A DNA stretch of 64,000 nt. Origin: Paguma larvata (taxonomy: Eukaryota > Chordata > Mammalia > Carnivora > Viverridae). The stretch spans positions 122,547,239 to 122,611,238 of the forward strand of contig CM057825.1 in the NCBI GenBank assembly GCA_030068075.1, in the 5' to 3' direction. This document shows positions 63,031 to 64,000 of this stretch, in pieces. A program made the position numbers and the translations under genes. The notes beneath the pieces are model-generated. The model was given only the letters and a program-made list of their open reading frames with translations, made no database searches and had not been told where the DNA came from. Within the stretch, counting starts at the first letter, position 1, and each line of letters begins with the position of its first letter.

Positions 63031-63224
63031 TTTTAAAAAGGCACAGAGATTCCCCCTCCCCCCCATCCCCAGACACCCCCAGCCTCCCCCAAAGGCACAG
63101 CCCTCCCCTGTTACCAACATTCCGGACCGGAGCGGGACATAGGCTTGCCTGTTTCTGCCAAAAAGGCAGCTGAGAGCTTGATAGGCACCCCGCGGGTCCG
63201 TGCATCCGTTCGGGGAGTCTCGCC

Positions 63225-63475
63225 GCCTGTGAGGGTTCACTTTCCCTGTCAACTCCGCTGGGCTCGAGTCGCCAGTCCTTCGAGTACACGCTAGTCTGGG
63301 TGTTGCTGTGAAGGCACGTTGGGATGGGGTTAACTTCTACTGACCAGTTTTCAGTCAAGGAGATTCTTTTGGTAATTTGGGCCTCATGCGATCAGTTGAA
63401 AGGCCATAAGAGCAAAACCGAAGTTTCCCGGAGAGAGAATTACACCCATGGACCAGAGCTTCTGCTCCTGCCTGA
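63225..63475 (+). mobile_element. MLT1-like MaLR LTR
   Basis: TGAGGGTTCACTTTCCCTGT, CAACTCCGCTGGGCTCGAG, GTCTGGGTGTTGCTGTGAAG and GGCCTCATGCGATCAGTTGA with GGCCATAAGAGCAAAACCG keep MLT1 sense order. Confidence 0.78.
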
Positions 63476-63485
63476 TAGCGTCATC

Positions 63486-64000
63486 TCTCTCTCTCTCTCT
63501 TTCTCTCTCCCTCTCTCCACATTCATCCATCCTGTCCTAGATACCTACCTACATACCTACCCATTCTGTCTATTATCTACCTACCTACCCAGCCACCCAC
63601 CCTATCTGTCAATCATCTATCTATCAATCATCTGTCTATCCATCCATCCACCCACCCATCCTGTCTATCTATCCATCATCTGTCCATCCATCCATCCACT
63701 CACCCATCCTGTCTGTCTATCTATCCATCCATCCATCCATCCATCCGCCTACCCATCCACCCACCACCCATCCACCATCCATCCATCCATCCATCCACCC
63801 ATCCATCCATCCACCCATCCATCCATCCATCCACCCATCCATCCATCCATTCATCCATCTATCCATCCATCCACCCACCCATGCTGTCTATCTATCTATC
63901 TACCCATCCACCCATCCACCCATCCACCCACCCACCCACCACCCATCCATCCATCCATCATCCACCCATCCATCCATCCATCCATCCATCCATTCATCCA
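63486..64000. repeat. TC-rich then (ATCC/ACCC/TCTA)n array, cut by window end
   Basis: CTCTCTCTCTCTCTTTCTC leads into CCTACCTACATACCTACCC, GTCTATCTATCCATCATCTG and then CATCCATCCATCCACCCATC to the last base. Real length unknown. Confidence 0.97.

Noticed and set aside
63486..64000. Telomere or subtelomere signal
   Set aside because: Units are ATCC/ACCC/TCTA. No TTAGGG or CCCTAA array was seen anywhere in the window.

Overview
The window looks like nuclear DNA from a carnivore, most probably a cat-family (felid) or close feliform genome. The evidence is about 35 copies of a tRNA-derived SINE. It has a head close to GGGGCGCCTGGGTGGCTCAG, an internal TTCGAGCCCC B-box, a CT-rich middle and an AAATAAATAAACATT-type tail, which is the feline form of the CAN-SINE. 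The canid form (GGGATCCCTGGGTGGC head) was not seen. All family names come from recognition by eye, with no database search. Class-level calls (SINE, L1, MIR, L2, MaLR-like LTR) are firmer than subfamily calls, and repeat edges are accurate to roughly 5-30 bases.

I found no protein-coding exon that I can support. The open frames are translations of SINEs, decayed L1 ORF2, simple repeats or GC-rich unique DNA. The window is best read as intergenic or intronic, with many stretches of high GC and several unmethylated-looking CpG clusters.

Layout. 0-8 kb: old L1, MIR, MaLR-type LTRs and a LINE 3' end, broken up by young SINEs and ending in a long minus-strand L1. 8-13 kb: GC-rich unique DNA with a 229-bp direct duplication and an L2 split by a SINE. 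13-17 kb: a 200-base pyrimidine tract, a (CA)27 microsatellite and L1/MIR remnants. 17-30 kb: GC-rich unique blocks, a G28 run, a minus-strand L1 with two nested SINEs, a CTCF-like site, a palindromic MITE split by a SINE and two plus-strand L1 tails. 30-47 kb: mostly unique and GC-rich, with MIR and L2 fossils, a 0.5-kb tetranucleotide array inside an old LINE, two related LTR-like copies and a CpG island near 44.3 kb. 47-52 kb: CpG-rich unique DNA and a chimeric L1/SINE junction. 52-54.4 kb: the longest L1 relic, with recognisable reverse-transcriptase sequence. 54-59 kb: MIR, L2 and LTR fossils, a second CpG-rich spot and a C32 run. 59.8-60.9 kb: a 1.1-kb CAT/CAC trinucleotide array. 61-64 kb: further minus-strand L1, an LTR and a tetranucleotide array that runs off the window end.

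No genes work together here. The main biology is repeat history: which element inserted into which (shown by target-site duplications), simple repeats growing from seeds inside older transposons, one SINE/L1 junction best explained by a microhomology deletion, and a few candidate regulatory CpG clusters. I found no novel gene system.
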